From assembly GCF_900324485.2 (NCBI RefSeq), contig NC_046654.1, positions 4,136,562-4,200,561 of the forward strand: a stretch of DNA of 64,000 bases, written 5' to 3'. A program made the translations under genes and the position numbers. This DNA comes from Mastacembelus armatus (taxonomy: Eukaryota > Chordata > Actinopteri > Synbranchiformes > Mastacembelidae). The notes below the pieces were generated by a model. It was not told where the DNA came from. It searched no databases and saw nothing but the letters and a program-made list of their open reading frames with translations. Shown here one piece after another: positions 60,430 to 64,000 of the stretch (position 1 is the first letter of the stretch; every line of letters starts with the position of its first letter).

Positions 60430-61216
60430 CCTCGAAGTAAAACAACACGGCGGCCAACCGGAAGCGGAACCTGTGAGAAGGAGCCTGATGTCCTTTCATG
60501 TCTAATGTGAGTACATGAAACTGAAGATATTGAAAAATCAGTTGTGGTTCTTTGAGTAAAAAAAAAAAAATCCTTTCAGATTCCATATGACGGTTTAATA
60601 AGTTTCGAAACATCTCTTATGCATAGTCTGCAAACCTGAAGTATCTGCCACTTTTATTTTTATAATGAATTATTCGATTGTTTAGTCAGAAAGGATTGAT
60701 CAAATTCCCGCAGCTTAAACTTGATTAGTATCTCTCTCAGTAACTTGTTTTGTTCGACTTTTTGTGTGGCCTTAAAATAAGGAATCAATGTATTCATCAG
60801 AAAATTATGAATATTCACATATACAGCCTAAATAAATCATCTAACAGACTAATAAATATCCATAGATAGTGAAAATCCAAATATCAGAATAAGAATAATT
60901 AATATCTAATGAAAATCCAGAATTAAAATAGGCGAATAAATATTTTATAATGAAAATCCAGATAGATTTAAAAGCAGTTTGTCTACTATTTGCACTTGGA
61001 CATAATAGATGCTATGATATGATGTCACATTACTTTGTCTTGTTTATCTGGAGTGCAAATAAACAAGCAGACATGGACTAAAAGCATTTTAATTGACTGC
61101 ACTTGTCAGTGGTGCTGCATTCCTATTATATAATATGCCAACAGCAGAACATCCCGCACTAGTGGTTTCCTTTCAGCTAATTGATATATTTACAGTTTAT
61201 TGATTGTTGTTCGTTC
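60430..61216. other. Spacer upstream of ankrd66
   Basis: The first 80 bp are CpG-rich promoter DNA and contain a possible + strand donor (tctaat|gtgagt at about 60507). The rest is very AT-rich with no gene seen. Confidence 0.4.
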
Positions 61217-61557
61217 AGAGGATGGAACAGTGGTTAGAACTGTCACCTAACAGCAAGAAAGTTTGGGATTTGAATCCTGTTCAACCCTCAGGTCTTTCTG
61301 TGTGGAGTTTACCTGTGTCTGTGGTACTCGGGTTTCCTCCCACAGCCCAGAGACATGCAGTCTGGGTTTAGGCTGACTAACAACTTTAAATTGCTCATAG
61401 TTGTGAATGTGAGTGTCTGTCTCTGTATGTCAGCCCTGTGATAGACCGGTGATCTGTCCATGGTGTACCCCTGCTCTCACCCAGTGTCAGCTGAGACTGG
61501 CTCCAGCCCCCACAGCAGCGATGGATGTTCCAGGATAAGAGGTAGATGATGGATGGA
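61217..61557 (+). repeat. SINE-like fish repeat, near-complete copy with tRNA-like head
   Basis: The head has an A-box-like tggaacagtggttagaac and a B-box-like gggatttgaatcc, followed by the phrases ctgtgtggagttt, cctcccacagcccag, gtgatagaccggtgatctg and ggctccagccccc, and ends with atggatggatg. Four shorter copies of the same family occur in this window. I judge it a tRNA-derived SINE on the box motifs; the named family is not assigned. Confidence 0.65.
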
Positions 61558-61782
61558 TGTTGTTTAATTCTCCAATTTAATTATCTCAAGAGATTTAAAA
61601 AAAATAAATCACACATATAAATGAAGTTTTAAATTTGTTTTACTTTATTTAGTGATACTCTGTGCGCAGTTTATTTTAAATAGTCACCACTTTATTTATC
61701 CTTTCCAGTACAATTTATCACCTAAATAAGCTTAATTTCATGTAATTAGTGAAATGAGAGTTAATACAAACATTTTGTTAGT

Positions 61783-64000
61783 TTATAAAAGGCAAGACTG
61801 CTCTGTCACAGATGGGTTTCTCCACAGGCACTTATCTGAGTCCAAAACTGCAAGAATCAAACACAAAGATTAGTTCACATTTTGAAATTTCTACATGTCT
61901 ACATTCATTCCAAATTTTTACAAATTGACCATGTGACATAAAACTACATCTAAGTTGTTTGCCATTAATGAATATGTGTTGCTGCTATACTTTATCGCCA
62001 TTGTGATGCATATTAAATCTTATAATTAGATTTTTAAAAATGGTTAAGACTTACTATTCATTTGGTTTTTTGATGATTTTTAAACCCAGCACTCCCAGCT
62101 AGGGTCCCAATTTCACTAAAGATGAAAGGTCACATTACATTAAATGAACTAGGGAAATTATCTTTATATATCTAGATTAGTATATTTTAATGTCTATAAA
62201 GTATAATTTTCTAACCTGATACCAAATCTTCTGTGTCCACTCCTTTCCAGTATTTCTCCATCAGTCTATTCACAACCACTCCCTCACACTCAACTTGCAC
62301 TGCATACTGAGGAAGTCCAGTCTCTGCATGATCCTTCGTGTTTAACACTGTCACTCTGAGTGGTTTATCCACCAGGAGATTGTAGAAATCATCATAAACC
62401 TGGTCATCCCAGGAGCCCTTGGACTCATCAAATCCATTCAAAGAGCACAGAAAGGCCTGAGGAGCCATCTCCAGCAGGTTCTGAGGCAGTGACCTCACAT
62501 TCTTGATGTCAACGTCAGACTCATTTCCATAGTCAATAAAAAGAACATGGAGAGTATCTCCAGCTCTCTGAATTACCTGAGCTCTGTACCACTGGTTGTC
62601 ACTGGAAAAGAGAGCAAGACATGGACTACCAGGACGAAGAGTGTGGGCGAACATTGTGTCCTGCTTTGACTGTCCTGCTTCCTGAGCAAGCACTGAGACT
62701 TTGCTGAGATCCTCTGTATTGGAGTATTGGCACCAGAAGAAACTGGGTTCAGCAATACAAGAGGCATAAACACACTCCATCTGTTTTATGGACATTTTTT
62801 GTTTCTCGTACACACAAGTATTTGCATTGCCTTTGGAAACATTAACATCTTTCATACTGGGCTCAATTTGACCACCTTGAAATGAATTTTCCATTTGAGG
62901 ACTTTCTGTCATAACATGTTCTGTGGCAACTGGTTTCCAGTATTTCGCCATCAGTCTATTCACAACCACTCCCTCACACTCAACTTGCACTGCATACTGA
63001 GGAAGACCAGTCTCTGCATGATCCTTCATGTTTAACACTGCCACTCTGAGTGGTTTATCCACCAGGAGATTGTAGAAATCATCATAAACCTGGTCATCCC
63101 AGGAGCCCTTGGACTCATCAAATCCATTCAAAGAGCACAGAAAGGATTGAGGAGCCATATCCAGCAGGTTCTGAGGCAGTGACCTCACATTCTTGATGTC
63201 AACATCAGACTCATTTCCATAGTCAATAAACACAACATAGATTGCATCTTCATCCCTGCGAATTGTTTGTGCTCGATACCACTGGTTGTCACTGGAAAAC
63301 AGAGCAAGGCATGGACTGCCAGGACCAAGAGTCTCTGGGAATATCATGTCCTGCTGTGACCATCCCGATTCCTGAGCAAGTGCAGACACTTTTCTGAGAT
63401 CCTCTGTGTTGGCATATTGACACCAGAAGTAATTGGGTTCTGCAATACAAGAGGCATACACCTCCACTGTTTCATTTTTGGAAATATTTGGTGTCTTGTA
63501 TACACAAGTATTCACATGTCTTTTACCAACATTGAGATGCGTCATGTTCAACTCAGTATGACCATATTGGGGGAAAGCTTCAAGTTTAGCTAATTCAGTT
63601 TCAGCATGTTCTGTTGAAAATGGGTTCCAGTATTTGTCCATCAGGCTATTTATTATCACATTTTCACACTCAACTTGCACTACATACTGAGGAAGTCCAG
63701 TCTCTGCATGATCCTTTGTGTTTAACACTGTCACTCTGAGTGGTTTATCCACCAGGAGATTGTAGAAATCATCATAAACCTGGTCATCCCAGGAGCCCTT
63801 GGACTCATCAAATCCATTCAAAGAGCACAGAAAGGCCTGAGGAGCCATCTCCAGCAGGTTCTGAGGCAGTGACCTCACATTCTTGATGTCAACGTCAGAC
63901 TCATTTCCATAGTCAATAAAAAGAACATGGAGAGTATCTCCAGCTCTCTGAATTACCTGAGCTCTGTACCACTGGTTGTCACTGGAAAAGAGAGCAAGAC
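61783..64000 (-). CDS. tdrd6: Tandem-Tudor protein, 3' end only, best fit TDRD6
   Basis: Germ-granule scaffold whose Tudor domains bind methylarginine on Piwi proteins; in zebrafish Tdrd6 acts in germ plasm. The large exon is open from the window edge to 62216, where a donor (atcag|gttaga) joins the last exon 61783-61847 after the acceptor gattcttgcag; the tail reads VLDSDKCLWRNPSV... to a TAA. The visible part, about 620 residues, is made of 230-residue units, each with FWCQY, PGSPCLALFSSDNQWYRAQ, the Tudor aromatic/acidic core FIDYGNESDV and SLPQNLLxMAPQ. The unit period is exactly 690 bp. TDRD6 is preferred over TDRD15 because ankrd66 is adjacent. The N-terminal part lies beyond the right edge. 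Confidence 0.85.

Overview
This window reads as teleost fish nuclear DNA. Every multi-exon gene follows GT-AG splicing (one likely GC-AG), introns are short, and the spacers carry fish-type dispersed repeats, TA microsatellites, small inverted-repeat elements and a fragment of an R2/R4-like LINE. I see no bacterial operon, CRISPR array, rRNA, tRNA or retroviral remnant. Exon models were built by hand from splice signals, reading-frame continuity and recalled similarity to vertebrate proteins; no alignment was run.

Layout. 1.4-4.8 kb: fuca2 (-), an alpha-L-fucosidase, head to head with tatdn3 (+, 5.1-8.6 kb), a TatD-family metallohydrolase; they share a promoter of about 350 bp. 9.8-21.1 kb: a coq8a-type UbiB kinase of coenzyme Q synthesis (+), with a 5'-truncated LINE inside a TA microsatellite in one intron. 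22.1-25.6 kb: a ZnT vesicular zinc transporter, best fit slc30a3 (-). 27.8-30.6 kb: dnajc5g, a cysteine-string co-chaperone (-). 26.4-27.8 kb: a candidate small spliced gene on the + strand whose last exon runs antisense into dnajc5g. 32.2-34.6 kb: tp53i3 quinone reductase (-). 36.5-37.1 kb: an unrecognised coiled-coil protein (+). 37.3-39.6 kb: cenpo (-), divergent from slc5a6 (+, 41.5-48.9 kb), the multivitamin transporter. 50.6-58.5 kb: an adhesion GPCR of family F, best fit adgrf3 (+). 59.1-60.4 kb: ankrd66 (-). 61.8-64 kb: the 3' end of a tandem-Tudor gene, best fit tdrd6 (-), running off the right edge.

The genes do not form one pathway. As I recall human gene positions, slc30a3, dnajc5g, tp53i3, cenpo, slc5a6 and adgrf3 map to 2p23, and ankrd66 and tdrd6 to 6p12, so the window joins two ancestral linkage blocks.

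I found no clearly new biological system. The strongest second-look items are the higher-order Tudor repeat in tdrd6, a duplicated in-frame cassette exon in dnajc5g, a probable GC-AG intron in slc5a6, a two-frame start region in adgrf3, and the unannotated small spliced gene.
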